A DNA stretch of 64,000 nt from Tigriopus japonicus (lineage: Eukaryota > Arthropoda > Copepoda > Harpacticoida > Harpacticidae): contig CM021316.1 of the NCBI GenBank assembly GCA_010645155.1, forward strand, positions 6,327,576 to 6,391,575. The letters run 5' to 3'. Numbering within the stretch: position 1 is the first letter of the stretch; every line of letters begins with the position of its first letter. This document shows, one piece after another, positions 12,188-23,800 of the stretch. Below the pieces are notes generated by a model. That model did no database searches and was not told where the DNA came from. It worked only from the letters and a program-made list of their open reading frames with translations. A program made the position numbers and the translations under genes.

Positions 12188-12328
12188 TCATTGGGTTCGT
12201 TCGAGACGACGAAGAAGTTCAGATTCGATTTGAGGATCGAGCCATTCCCCCGGAAGCTCATCATGATCCATTGCATGACGATCTTGCTGTTGATCGAGGC
12301 AGTCAGTTCGGCTCTCGTAATTGTTGCA
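12188..12328 (-). CDS. Possible terminal exon of a small unrecognised gene
   Basis: On the minus strand a 47-codon open segment begins straight after a good acceptor (pyrimidine tract then AACCAG) and ends in TGA. It starts CNNYESRTDC and ends ESELLRRLERTQ, with an acidic, helical-looking C-terminus. About 400 bases upstream on the same strand, at 12565-12716, an ATG opens a frame starting MNTKTLIWVIIVTALVLS, a membrane or signal-like segment. A donor inside it (TGG|GTAATA) would join in phase, but would remove the hydrophobic run. I do not recognise a family. This could be a small secreted peptide gene or a chance ORF. Confidence 0.3.
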   Translation of the reverse strand, partial: CNNYESRTDCLDQQQDRHAMDHDELPGEWLDPQIESELLRRLERTQ

Positions 12329-12525
12329 CTGGTTTCATAAAAGAAAAAAAACTGTGAACAGCTGATAAATTGAAATAAGACTACACTTAAACGCTAGTTA
12401 TAATGCAATGAAATCGAGTGAGTGAGGGAAAGATTAGTGATTCAAATGGCGCTTTGAGTTGATGCGCTCGATTTCTCTGCAGCTGTTTCCTCCCTCTTCG
12501 TCGTAACTAGTAAGTACTACCATCA

Positions 12526-12556
12526 ACAGCAACAACAACAACAACAACAACAACAC
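12526..12556. repeat. (CAA)n microsatellite
   Basis: About nine CAA units in a row, with an interrupted counterpart of TTG units at 12721-12734. A (GAGT)n-like tract lies at 12886-12922. Confidence 0.9.
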
Positions 12557-12777
12557 TAATACTACTACCACTCAGTAGAGCTTGAATAGTCGTGGACCAA
12601 CCACATCATCCTCAGTTTGTGCTCCTTGGACTGCCTTGTCAATTCCCAAATAAAGCTCAGAACAAGAGCAGTAACAATTATTACCCAGATCAGCGTCTTT
12701 GTGTTCATCTCTGTGCATGCTTGTTGTTGTTGTTCGTATTTTCGTTCCGTCTGGCTTCGTAGATAGACACATTGCAC

Positions 12778-13499
12778 ATACTACATACGTCCTCTGAGCA
12801 ACGAGAGAACATCAACGTTTGATTTGTTGAAGCTCCTCTGGAAAAAGTGGAATTGAACAAGTGAGACGAAAGCGAGTCGAAGAGTCACTCACTCATCAGA
12901 GAGTCAGTGAGTGAGTGAATGAGTGTGCGGTGTGGTGCATGACACAGCACGAATTGGAACGGAATCCTTTAGAGAACACCCGATGGCCAACTTTGATTGG
13001 GATTCCGTGTAAACTTGGTGAATATTGTGCGAATTCAGATTGAGACGAGTACAACAACATGGGACAAAGTATTCCGCTTTATGGTAAGGTTGTTGTTATC
13101 GTGTTGCAATAGAGAGAGCTTTTTCAAAGAGAGAGAGGGAAACAATGCATGGTTCCCATGATGCTTCTTTGATTTGTCAAAGAAATACATGAATGTAGGA
13201 AGTAGTCGCTGTAGAGACACAATAACAGAGTTCATTTTGAAGAAGGTTTCGTCTACGTAAGTAGAAATGAACAGGAAGGACTGTCAATCAAACCCGAAAA
13301 TATCGAGCGAAACAGGGGTCAACGGATAACGAGAATCCAAAACTTTTTGCGGTTACCACTTCATTACACGATTGAATAAATTTGAAGTTAAGTACTTAGG
13401 TGCAGATTGGCAACTAAAGTGCTTGATTAGGTAGACTTTTTAGAGCATTGGTGAGTATAGTTTGAATCCAATTGAGCATTTCTTCATTAAGCCTGACCA
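12778..13499. other. Intergenic, simple-sequence tract only
   Basis: Apart from the GAGT-rich tract at 12886-12922, nothing was recognised. Confidence 0.4.
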
Positions 13500-14110
13500 A
13501 GAAGTACTGAATTTCTGGGGTGGGAGGCAAACAATGAGAATTATGATTTCCTGTAGGATAAATTCAATTGCGTTCTTTTACAAACAAGACATGGGTTGTA
13601 TTCAGAAGACGACGAATGTCAATTCCCGTCAATAAAATTTAGAAGAAAATTTTTTTCCCAGTAAATGCCGTGTTTCCAAGAAGCACTGAAAACTGGAGTG
13701 AGAGGCTAACGATGAGAATTATGATTTTCAGAAGATCTAATTCAATGGCGTTCTTCTGCAAACGAGACTTTGCTTGTATTCAGTAGACGACGTATTTCAA
13801 TTTTCAGCTCAATCGAATGCCGGAGTGAAAAGTTATGTCTACTCAAACTTATGAACTAAAGAGAGCATAGAATGAATGAATTCGCCCTTTTATGGTAAAG
13901 CAATTACCACAAAAGGGCTAGTTCATTCGTTCTCGGTAGGATTTGCACTGAACTTTGAGTAAGCATAACTATTGACTCCGAGCTTCAATTGAGCAGAAAA
14001 TTGAAATACGTATTCTTGTCAACATAGGAAAGGTCTCATTTGCAGAAGGACGTCATTGAACTGTTCCAATGGGAAATCATGATTCCTCTCGTTAGCCTCC
14101 CAGTCCAGAG
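13500..14110. repeat. Compound foldback: one unit present twice direct and once inverted
   Basis: A unit containing GAGAATTATGATTT and a later ATTCAATKGCGTTCTT occurs directly at about 13515-13640 and 13698-13800. It occurs inverted at about 14000-14106. The copies surround a hairpin centre at 13883-13918 (CGCCCTTTTATGGTAA against TTACCACAAAAGGGC). Flanking arms also pair imperfectly across the centre. The structure resembles a decayed foldback transposon. Confidence 0.65.
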
Positions 14111-14779
14111 AAATTCAGTTGTTCTTGGCCTGACATAAGCACAAAAGCTACGTCGCTTTCTGCAAAAAGCTTTGATGATGTACCAAGACAATTTAACGTT
14201 ATAAGAAAACAATGCGTTGGATAATTTAAAAAGGGTAAGGCTGGTCCGGCCTTTTATCCCATGCTTAATAGCCCCTTCCTTTTCCTTCACTTTTCCCCGA
14301 TAGTAATGACGAATTCTATCTCTCCGTGTTGTGAAGTGAAGTTGCGTATTTTCTTGAAGTCTTCAATGTATCGTCGTACTCTCTCCATATTATGGTTCTT
14401 ATGAGTGGGACAGAAATAAATAGTTTTCGTCCTTAGCATCCACGAGCACCTCAACAAATGAGTTGACTTTTGCAATTACTTTTTCCCATTGCCATCAAAG
14501 CAAGATAATACTAAACACAGTTTAGCGATGTAGCATTGAACTTTGAAAGACTAAAACCTGCCATTTTGAGGGAGATATCAAGTCGCAAAGTGTCAGGACT
14601 GAAGGAAATCACAAAAGAATTTCGCTTTACGAACCATCTTCTTCCAAGTATTGCCTTGCTAATATCGGTGCAAAAAGAAAACTTCGTTTGATATCAAAAG
14701 TGTTGTGGAACACATCGTGTTCAAAAGTTTGATCATAGATGATTGTGTTCCAAGTTATCAATATGCTTTGCCACTTGTA
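14111..14779. other. Intergenic, no gene recognised
   Basis: Two adjacent minus-strand ORFs (14036-14290 and 14287-14475) lack ATG-plus-splice support and family similarity. I treat them as chance. Confidence 0.35.
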
Positions 14780-15726
14780 CAGGGTTGGCCACTTAAAACT
14801 GGGCAAGGAAAATTGTAAATTTCGGACAATCAGGGTTCTGAATCAAAAAGCCTTTGTTACAAATAGTTCTTATTATACTGTTATTTAGAGCTTTTGTTTC
14901 AAAACAATTTCTCTAAGTGGCCCCCATTTTTGATGGAGCCTTGAATTCAACTTAAAGAAGAGATTCGCCATCTACATGTTCCTCATGAGGTTCTTGTCAT
15001 TCATTGTCATCAAATTGTAGAATGGCCAGTATTCTATTTTTATTATCATTATTATTATTTTAGTATTGCCTTCGACATTCATCATTTAAGAGGGTTCTAT
15101 GGAAGGTTCAATTAAAAGGTTCATGGAATTGAGTTTTGTAGAAGGAGGAGACTTGATTCTACAATGGATCTTGCACTAAAAACCAGGCAAAAAACACATC
15201 TGACATTAAAGATCACTTTTATTGATAATTTGTGTAAAATATTTATACAATAATATGATTAATGAGCTATTAAACCTTCCAAAATCAAGCTTGTGTTCTT
15301 AATACCTTTTAACACCTCCCAAATGATAGAATTCTGAAGAAAGCTCAATTTGAAATCACGTTCCTTTCTTTCTTCTCAAAGCCCGATTCCATGGACTTGT
15401 GAGAAAAAAAACTACACATAATTTATCAAACCCAATGGTGTGATAAGTGCTGAAGTTAACAGTCACAAAATATGAATGCCTGTCATGCAATTTGCTGACT
15501 CCATGATAAGAACTTCATGTTCACGGCGAATTCCTTTTTTTATTGCTAATTGAATTCAAGGCCCCGTCAAAATAGGGGCCCGTTAGAAAATTTGTTTAAA
15601 AGCAAAAATGAAAGTAGTATCAAAACTATTTGTAATAATGATTTTTTGATTCAAAGTCCCTGATTGTCCAAAAATTACAATTACCCCTGCCTAAAGTTTC
15701 CGTACCCCTGCATAAGTGCAACCCTG
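14780..15726. mobile_element. 947 bp element with about 185 bp terminal inverted repeats, TA flanks
   Basis: The left end starts CAGGGTTGGCCACTTAAA and the right end, read on the other strand, starts CAGGGTTGCACTTATG. Similarity then continues inward for about 180 bases, including GGACAATCAGGG and a shared TTGAATTCAA near the inner limit. TA dinucleotides flank both ends (14778-14779 and 15727-15728), as expected for Tc1/mariner-type insertion. The centre has no intact transposase. Confidence 0.8.
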
Positions 15727-18700
15727 TACCCCATCTTTGAAAAAAATCACTCTGTTGGAAGCCAAGATCCAGAATCCGTATAGGGGAGTCATCAAAATGA
15801 ACAAGAAGGAATCGACCCGTCTCCCAAACTTTGCCACTTGTTTGTCATGATAGCCCGATGATGCTATGAGTTTTACTCATTGCAACGGTCTGAGATGAGT
15901 TCTCTAATTTGAGTTTTTCCCTTGATTAATTTTGAAACAATTGTATTTTTTCTTGAAAGAAATCAAGCTCAAATAAAACTTCTTGAAACACAAATTTGGA
16001 TGGCGCTTGAAGAAGCAAGAAAGAGCAAAAAATGTTTTCTCTGAACAAAGCAACAGTGGAAAAATGTCTCTTAAGACTTTATGACGCTTCTTCCCATTTG
16101 ATCAGATTATGCGAGGGCTCTTAGAACCAAAATGAAACTAGATTATGTTCACCCATCTGAATTATATATTTTTTAAGGTATCTGTACAAGATTTGTCAAC
16201 AGATTTGGACGTTGTTTCATCATTTGATCGAGCCAACTGCAAATATCACGTAGACATGGGGAACTTTTCTGCAATGACTTTGGTTCTTTCGACGAGTTGA
16301 GTGACAACCCCTACCAAATCTTGATTCGTCATTTTTCTTAAGCCATCGTCATCAATGGAACCTTTGCTATTATAACAGAAAATCACATGAACCTTAACCC
16401 TAACTTTAACAGCCCAAAAAACTTTATGGATCGTGTCGTAAGGGCACGTCGTCAAGATCAGTTTTTGCCTGGAATTACCCTCGCATTACAAGATTCAAAT
16501 CAGGAAAAACTACAGTACGCACTTTTTCTCCATCATGCAGACGTTTTTGCTTTCCAGCCTACAGACAAATTTGGCTAGCTAGTCATTAAGAAGATGGATG
16601 AAATTTTGTTCTTTTTTTTTCTCGTTGCCAAGTTTACAAAAGCTTCATGGACTTACTCTCGTCAAGTGGCAATCCAAAAAAACATTGGATTTTGCCCTCC
16701 GAGTTCGTTTCTCGTGTTTGGCGTCTCGCTTTCACGGAGCAAGCACACATGCGAGCATCCACAAGAAAGAACCGACCCACTTATGAAGAGACGTTTTACA
16801 TGGGGCTTTCTCTAAGCTCAGGAGGGGACGGAAAAGGCCTTGCAAGCGTGTGTGACTACGTGAGGGCCTTGGTTACTAGAAGGACGAGAGACCTTCTCTC
16901 TCAGTTTCCCTTGGTCTAAGCATCTTCTTCTTCTGCTCTGGAGGATGGTTGGTTGTTGGTAGTTTTGAGCAGTCCGTGCGCCATGCAATGACCATCAGTT
17001 CCAATCTGTGTCCTAACGGAGGCAGACGTCAAGGTGTTTTGGGGGATTCAGAGAATGAGCCATAACTCAGTGTAATTGAGGTGATTTCATCATGCTCTTG
17101 GCACTCTACCTGCAGACCCAACATCAAGTGAGTGCATCGGATTGGAGATTGCTTATGGAAACTGAGAGAAGGGACTTTTTCCGAGGCTTAATCTCGTCAT
17201 TCTCGTTGGGACCTTGAATATATATCAGTTTTATGTTGGAAAGCCGAAATGCATGGGTAATAGATCACCGCACTCTGACACAAAACAAGAAGAAAAAGAA
17301 GGAGCCTGAATCAAGACGTGTTTCTGCAATTCAATATTTGTGAAAGCGAAAGTTTTTTTTTTCCTTTCTCAGGAATCTTCGAACCTCATCCATAAAGTTA
17401 TGTCAAGTCCAATCAGTTCATGGTAGATGGACTGGAAGGGAAGGAAGCAACGAACCATCTAAATGAAGGCCTTGAGATCAATCTTAGACCCCCCGATTGT
17501 CTTGTTCTGTCGCCTAGAGAAAGGCCTCAAAGTCTGTTCAGGCAGGGTGAGAATGATGGGAACTCCCATTAGGGCTTCTCAGAGCCAGATATCCAGCATT
17601 GAGAACAGCCTTCTCGCTTTTGTGAACACTGGAAAGTTGGAGACTTTCTGTAGCATTGGAATGAAAGCTCAAAGCAAGGCCCAAAAATGCCCTATCAGCA
17701 CTCCACTCATTCAGGGCGTTTGTTTCCGGTAATTTTGGAACTACTCGGTGCTTTATCATGGTTGTCCAGCTTGCACAACATCAGAGGCACAAGTGGACAT
17801 CGTGGTCACTATTAAGCCCGTATTCCTCAGTATAACAATAGTGTGGATATCATTCTGTAGTGTAGTAAATGTAATTCACTCTAAGTTTGAGATGAGAATT
17901 TAGTGGGCGAGTTTAGTAGAAAGAAAGTTGTGACAACATTTGAGCCTGCTTGTTTCGTCTGGTAATGCACTCGGTGTGTGTAATCCAATCCATTTGCACG
18001 AGAAAGCAGCTTTGACGTTGCAGAGGTTCGTTCGTGTTCTGGTGGAGAAAAAATGAGGCAAAAGATAACACGTCAAGAGAAGGGATTGATTGATTTTCGG
18101 ACCCGATTGCTTTCAAGAAACATACGATGATTCTTGCCTTCATCAATGGGTTTGATGAAACTCGCGATAAATTTTAGAATCCTGTTGATGTTTTTATTAA
18201 CTTCTTTAATTGACGATGAAAAGATGAGCTACAAAACATCAACGACGCAAGTTTCGTCCGAAATAAAAATCCGGATGAAAATCTCTCTCAGAAGTGTTGC
18301 GGAACTTACAAAAATGGGAATTGTGTCATTCAGATTACAAAACTCATGTATAGAGTTTATATAAAGAAATGAAGGCTTGGTAAAAGGAAACTGATTTTTT
18401 TTTTTCCTGTGAGTCTTATCTCTCTATCCTTGTCACTCAATTTGACGTTTGTTTATCACATATCAAAATGTTAAGTGTGAGTAAAAAACTGTTTGCAGAT
18501 TTGTAACTATTCTCATTGATTTTTCACTTGCTTTCGTTTCAAGCCATAAAGGTTTTTAGGCAATACCTAATCGGTCAGTAAAACCAAGCGCCATCTTTTA
18601 CCACTTTTAAATCAAATTATCCATATTTTGGAGATTTTGTTCTGAAAATTCATCCGTGTCAATGCAATGTTTTAGTTAAAAAAAGTAAGTTTGAACAAGA

Positions 18701-19410
18701 CGTAAGTCGTACTTACAGTACATATTTTTTTACATGTTCGTTGGTTCATAAGGAAAGAGTTACTTGAAACAAAATTCTTTCTCGTCAGTAGAACGTATTG
18801 TAAGCAAAATACTCCAATTACGAGTAATATCACGTCAATAGGAATTGAAAAAGGTTAGTTGTTTGAGCAACACATCAACGACAAAACGAGGATTCCGGAA
18901 TCCTCCTCTTCAGTTCCAAAGCCCCAGCTAAAATGCACCATAATCCAATAAAAAGAACGGAAACAGATCCAATAAGTTTTTATGACCTCAAGCCCGCTTA
19001 AGTGAAAACTAGTTTCGAGGATTAGTTCCATTTCTCATGGGAACGAGACGCTAGAGATGATTCGACTCAAGGGTTCCATTGGGGCCTTTTTGCGTAATAT
19101 CGTCATGTCCTCATTACTTTCCTTTGTGCTGGATTCAAGTTCCACGTTAATAGTTGATCTAGTCAGTTCGGATTTGGGTCATTTTTTAGCCCTAGCAGTT
19201 TCCAAAACTACTCATGGGTGTCCGATGTCTGTGCCAAAGTCTCCTTTCACGATGTTCATGGTCTTCCATTTGTTGCCGTCAGAAATACCTTTTTCAGAGG
19301 CCTTAAAGCTGGGAACAGTTCTATGAGGGCATAGGGATCAGAGAGGGATTTTCTTGTTCCACTCGGTCTTCCCATTTCGCCATCTATCCCGTCTCATCTT
19401 AGTTACATTG
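15727..19410. other. Gene-poor stretch with several unsupported ORFs
   Basis: ORFs at 16246-16455 (-), 16387-16919 (+), 17463-17759 (both strands) and 19057-19326 (+) have no recognisable family or convincing splice borders. A perfect 18 bp palindrome (GAGGATTCCGGAATCCTC) lies at 18888-18905. Untranslated 5' exons of the TRIM gene downstream may lie here, but I cannot place them. Confidence 0.3.
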
Positions 19411-19649
19411 TTCTAAAGCAGGGGTCGGCAACCTGTGGGCCCAGGAAAATTTTTGGTGGGCCCAGGAACAAAATGGAAAGGTTCAAAATAGTGGTTCTGA
19501 GAGCCATCCATACTACGGAACTCATGGCTTTATGCTGGACTATTGTGGGCCTACGAGCCCACCACAATCTTTTTGGTGGACCCCGAAGGAAATTTAGTCA
19601 AACTTGGTGGGCCTTGACTCCAAAATGGTTGCCTACCCTTGTTCTAGAG
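19411..19649. mobile_element. hAT-type MITE (CAGGGGTCGGCAACC ends)
   Basis: The element proper is 19419-19641. It starts CAGGGGTCGGCAACC and ends GGTTGCCTACCCTTG, the hallmark termini of one hAT/Charlie-like clade. The flanking 8-mers ttctaaag and ttctagag differ at one base and represent the target duplication. At 223 bp it is non-autonomous. The interior carries repeated GTGGGCC motifs. Confidence 0.85.
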
Positions 19650-20826
19650 GGAAGACTCTTCTAATGGGCACTAAAATCTTTAGGACTTGTTATCTTCTTC
19701 ATATTTTTATTACTCTGTAGGGGCGGGGAAAGGTAGTACAACTAATAAAAGAACCAAAGTGGTTATTTTTCTGGTTTCCGATCGTAGGTCAACAAAGCCA
19801 TGCACTTTTTTTGCTACAGATGAGTTCCATCTGAAGCACCTTGAAGCCCAAGGATGGTGGAACAACACTCCTCTGAACCCAAGGCAAATAAATCACCAGA
19901 GGCCCCACGAAGGAAAAAGTTGCAATTCGTTTTTCGCCCCAGAAAATGCCTTCTCGGTCTCCAATTGGCTAGGAGTCCCATTTTTTTCGCAAAAGCTGAC
20001 CTTAGAAAAAGAGAGCTTCTCGCTCGCGATGAGATTTTCGTCCCTCACAGCTCGGTTGGAGCCCAGTAAATCCCCCTCTTAGAGTGTTTATCAAGAGGCC
20101 GTAGAATCAAAGTTTGTAGTTGGCTGGCAGCCAGGCTGAAAGTTTTGAAGTCCAAGAGGCCCGACGACAGGAAAATAAACCAAGTGCCAGAGGCCAATTG
20201 GAAAGTCAGGTTTGCGGAGCCTCGGGAAATAAGAACTCTTACGATGTTCATCGAGATTGAGTTGGGGTTAGTAACATCAGGAAATACGGTTGTGATTTTG
20301 GAACGAGTTCAAAGCTATTTCAGCACATTTTGAGATTGCTGAGCAAACGACCCCATTGTAGACGAATATTAATCAGATTCTTCAGAGCGTTTACTCACGT
20401 TTTGTACTTTGTACAACAATCGGTTTATTGATGTTTAATCATCCGAGTGACAACCGTCCAATCATTTGACCTAGCGAGCTTGCTGACTCATTACTGCTGA
20501 CTGAAACAATCTTTAAGCCTCTTAAGTAAGCGTTCATTTTCTTTGGTGTCACATACTTGGGCCTCAATCATAGCTTAGTGATGAATCGTGGCCTTGATAG
20601 GCCTGCCCTACTCTCAAAGTGGCCAAGCACAGCGTTTAATCTAAGAGTGAGAAGATAAAGCCGGTCGTTTTGTTTTCTTTCCCAGGCCTATCCTCGCCTT
20701 TTGTCCCCGGGATCTGGGACGATTTCCTCTCGCTATGGTCCATGGGGTCAGGGCACGACGAGCAACCAGCGCACCGATTTGTTGGTGGCCTCGAATTCGG
20801 CAAATTCGGGCGGCTCACCCGGGAGC
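19650..20826. other. Upstream region of the TRIM2/3-like gene
   Basis: A plus-strand ORF of 131 codons (19687-20082) and a minus-strand ORF (20045-20251) occur but match nothing I recognise. A pyrimidine tract followed by CCCAG at 20681-20685 looks like an acceptor. The frame of the TRIM coding exon is open back to it, so 20686-20826 is either extra N-terminal coding sequence rich in Ser and Gly or 5' UTR. Confidence 0.45.
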
Positions 20827-23800
20827 ATGGCCAGTACTCCGGAAGATGAAGATTCAGGCACAGGAAGCACCACCCACAGTCAAGAGTCCAATGTTATCAA
20901 GCATATCGACCGGAACATTCTCTCGTGCCTAATTTGTCAACAACGATTCAGAGAGCCGAAAGTAAGTAAGCCAGCAGGCAGACAGGCAGGCAGGCAAAGC
21001 CATGTGTTTGAGCAAGAGTCGTCTTTTCTCAGACACTACCATGTATTCATTCACAATGCACGACAGCCTGTCATGTATAATGTGATGGATGTGCGGGCTT
21101 CCATTCAAAATGTTCGGGATGAGGAAAGATCTTCTTGTTCGTTGTTTTTTATACTTTACAGTATACCCATAGTCTCGTCTTGTTCCATCTTAGGTTCTCC
21201 CTTGTCTGCACACCTTTTGTCTCGGGTGTTTGTTCGTTTATTTGCCACCAGAGAGCCTTTCCATAACGTGTCCGTTGTGTGGACATCAGTCAATCCTACC
21301 TCAACGAGGGGTAAGCAACGCACGAGGGCATGATTAGTCAAAACGTGACGACGGATAATCAAGTCCTTGCCTTTTCAGGTCAAAGCCCTTCAGGACAACT
21401 ATTTCATATCCCACTTAATTGAAGTTCTACTTCACGACGGTCCTTCAAACGAGAACCCATCGTCGAAACAGACGTCAAGTCTCACGGAAGATCCTGACTG
21501 TAACACTATCTCTTCCTCATACGATTTGGAATATTCAGAGTCGCTCGACCTCGAGAGTCTCTCGAGTCATCACAAAGGAGAGTCGAAATTAAACTCGGTG
21601 GATTACGAGGCTTGTGGTCATCAACATCAGCTTACAGACAACGTCAGTGAGGGAACTTATTCTTCACAGGGTTCCAGGACCTTGTTGTGTTCCAACCACT
21701 CAGGTAAGGAGACTGAAAACCACAACCAGATTAGAGAGTATCAGGTAGATAAGTTGTTCATACAAAAATGTGGGGAAAGTTTGTTTTGGGAGGCTTTTGT
21801 GTTGGAAGAGAGAAGCTCCACACGCTTCAAAGATAATCGGCAATACATCATTGTCCATGCGAACAATGTGTCATTCTCAAACTTGGAGAGATTGTCTCGA
21901 ACACTTCGCTCTTTGTTAAAATCGGCTCGAAAATCTGATGGGAGCGAGTCAATCAAGTCAGATTGCCCCGTCTACTTTGTTCATATGTCGAGGACCCGCA
22001 TGTTCAAACTTGGATTTGGAAATGCGGAAAGTTCAAAACTCGCATTCCAAGTAAGTTGCCTCGGTCATATCAAGCAAATGAGGTGGCATGAATGTCCCGT
22101 TTGGTGAGCTGTATAAGAAGAGTACAATCATAAACACCCCATCTAGTAGTTGTAATGATAGTTGTAACGGCTCACTTGTTCATCAAATGTTGATTGCAGA
22201 GTGCTCGTAGGCCCTGCAATTGCTGTTGGTTGAACTAATGGGCTCTTTAAGTTTGGGCAGAAAAGTTTGAAGATTAAAAGAGAATTTTAGTTATGATCTA
22301 TGCCAGGATTCAGCTGAAAACACATGTTGTTCCGTTTGAAGTCCATCCATCAACATATTAGTTTGTCCAAAACTGATGTTTGATCATTGCTTTCTGCAAA
22401 TTCGTACATCTTATGGAATCAGTGAGCTCTTACCACATGAAAAGCGCCACATGATGGCGGACTTTATGACTGTACTCTTATAATACAGTGCCCTAGCCAT
22501 GTTCTAATTTTTTTAAAGCAAAGCTTAGTTGAACTTTTCAAGAAATTAATTTTGTTGTTTTGAAAATAGTATAGTTTTAAACTGCATCAACACGAAATCA
22601 TGTTCCAGAGGCACGTAAACCGAGGAGATTGCAGGGAATTCAATAAACGTAGGGGTGCTTTTTTTCTCACTTCGCTGTTGTTGGTCCTTGCATCAAGGAC
22701 ACAAGAAAATGTGTGAGAGAGGAGAGGTATTTTGGGAGTGCCGCATAATATCTGAAGCGAGGGGGGTCCTTGAACAGGAAGATTGGTTTCCGTCTCGTGT
22801 TCCGCTACTAGTACACATACCTGGGATCTGCATCCCATCATAATATCATATTTATCATCTCTGACAAGGTTCCAATAAGCTTCTTCAAAGCCCCATCACT
22901 AGACGCATTTCTGAGTAGAATGTAAGCCATTAGAGTAGGATACAAAGTGGGCCTCGAAAAATGAAGGGTGAACCTTGGGAAAACACGAATGTAGTAGTAT
23001 GTGTAAGTAATCGAGAGGAAGAGAAATGAGCCCATACCCGAACTCGAGGCTTCAGTGCACATATTTCCCCCAGGAATGACCGTCAGTTCGGATGCTTTCC
23101 GAAGCCTCGCTCAAGGTCGAAATCGCCCGTGCAAAGGCAGCATTCTTTACCTCCGATTCTTATTTTTCGGAACGTTATATTGACGTCATTTACTTTGGAA
23201 TGATACAAAGTCCCTCAAGCACGAACCCATCACGGTTTGTTTCAGGTTCCCTCTTGGCCGTCTATTGTTACTCTTGTGAGACTGCTATTTGCACTTTGTG
23301 TGCGAGCATTGAACACAGAGGTCATTGGACCGTGGCCATGGCCGAGGCCATTGAGGACGAGAAGGAAACGCTGAGGAAACTCATTGACGATGCCTACGTT
23401 CAGGTAACGTATCTAGTAACCGACAAGAAATACGATGGGCTTTAATCACCGAGATTGGTTGTTCCAGGTGCCTTTGCTCAAGTCTGCTCTAGCAAATATT
23501 GAGACCCTGTCCTCAAACTTGAAGGAGGAGCGAGTGACTTCATCTCAAGAAGTTGCCAAGGCCTTTGACCAATTGGTGGCTTTGGTGGAAAGTCGACGAG
23601 AGGTCATTCTCAGAGACTTGGCAATGAAGGAAAAGGCCAAGCAAGAAACTTTGGGTAAGGAATGAGAAGAAGGAGAACGAAAAAGAAGAAACCAAACTTT
23701 TTCTCATGTCACTCGGCGTAAATCAACAAACAAATGTCTTTACTTCTTCAGATCGCCAAAAGGATGAAATCGAAACCTCGCTCGCGGATCTGTACACGAG

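Noticed and set aside
17463..17759. Overlapping ORFs on both strands considered as a retroelement piece
   Set aside because: Neither frame shows catalytic motifs, and no terminal repeats or poly(A) tail are nearby.
19687..20082. 131-codon plus-strand ORF considered as a TRIM 5' exon or retroelement fragment
   Set aside because: It has no ATG at its start, no matching splice phase to 20686 and no reverse-transcriptase or other motif.
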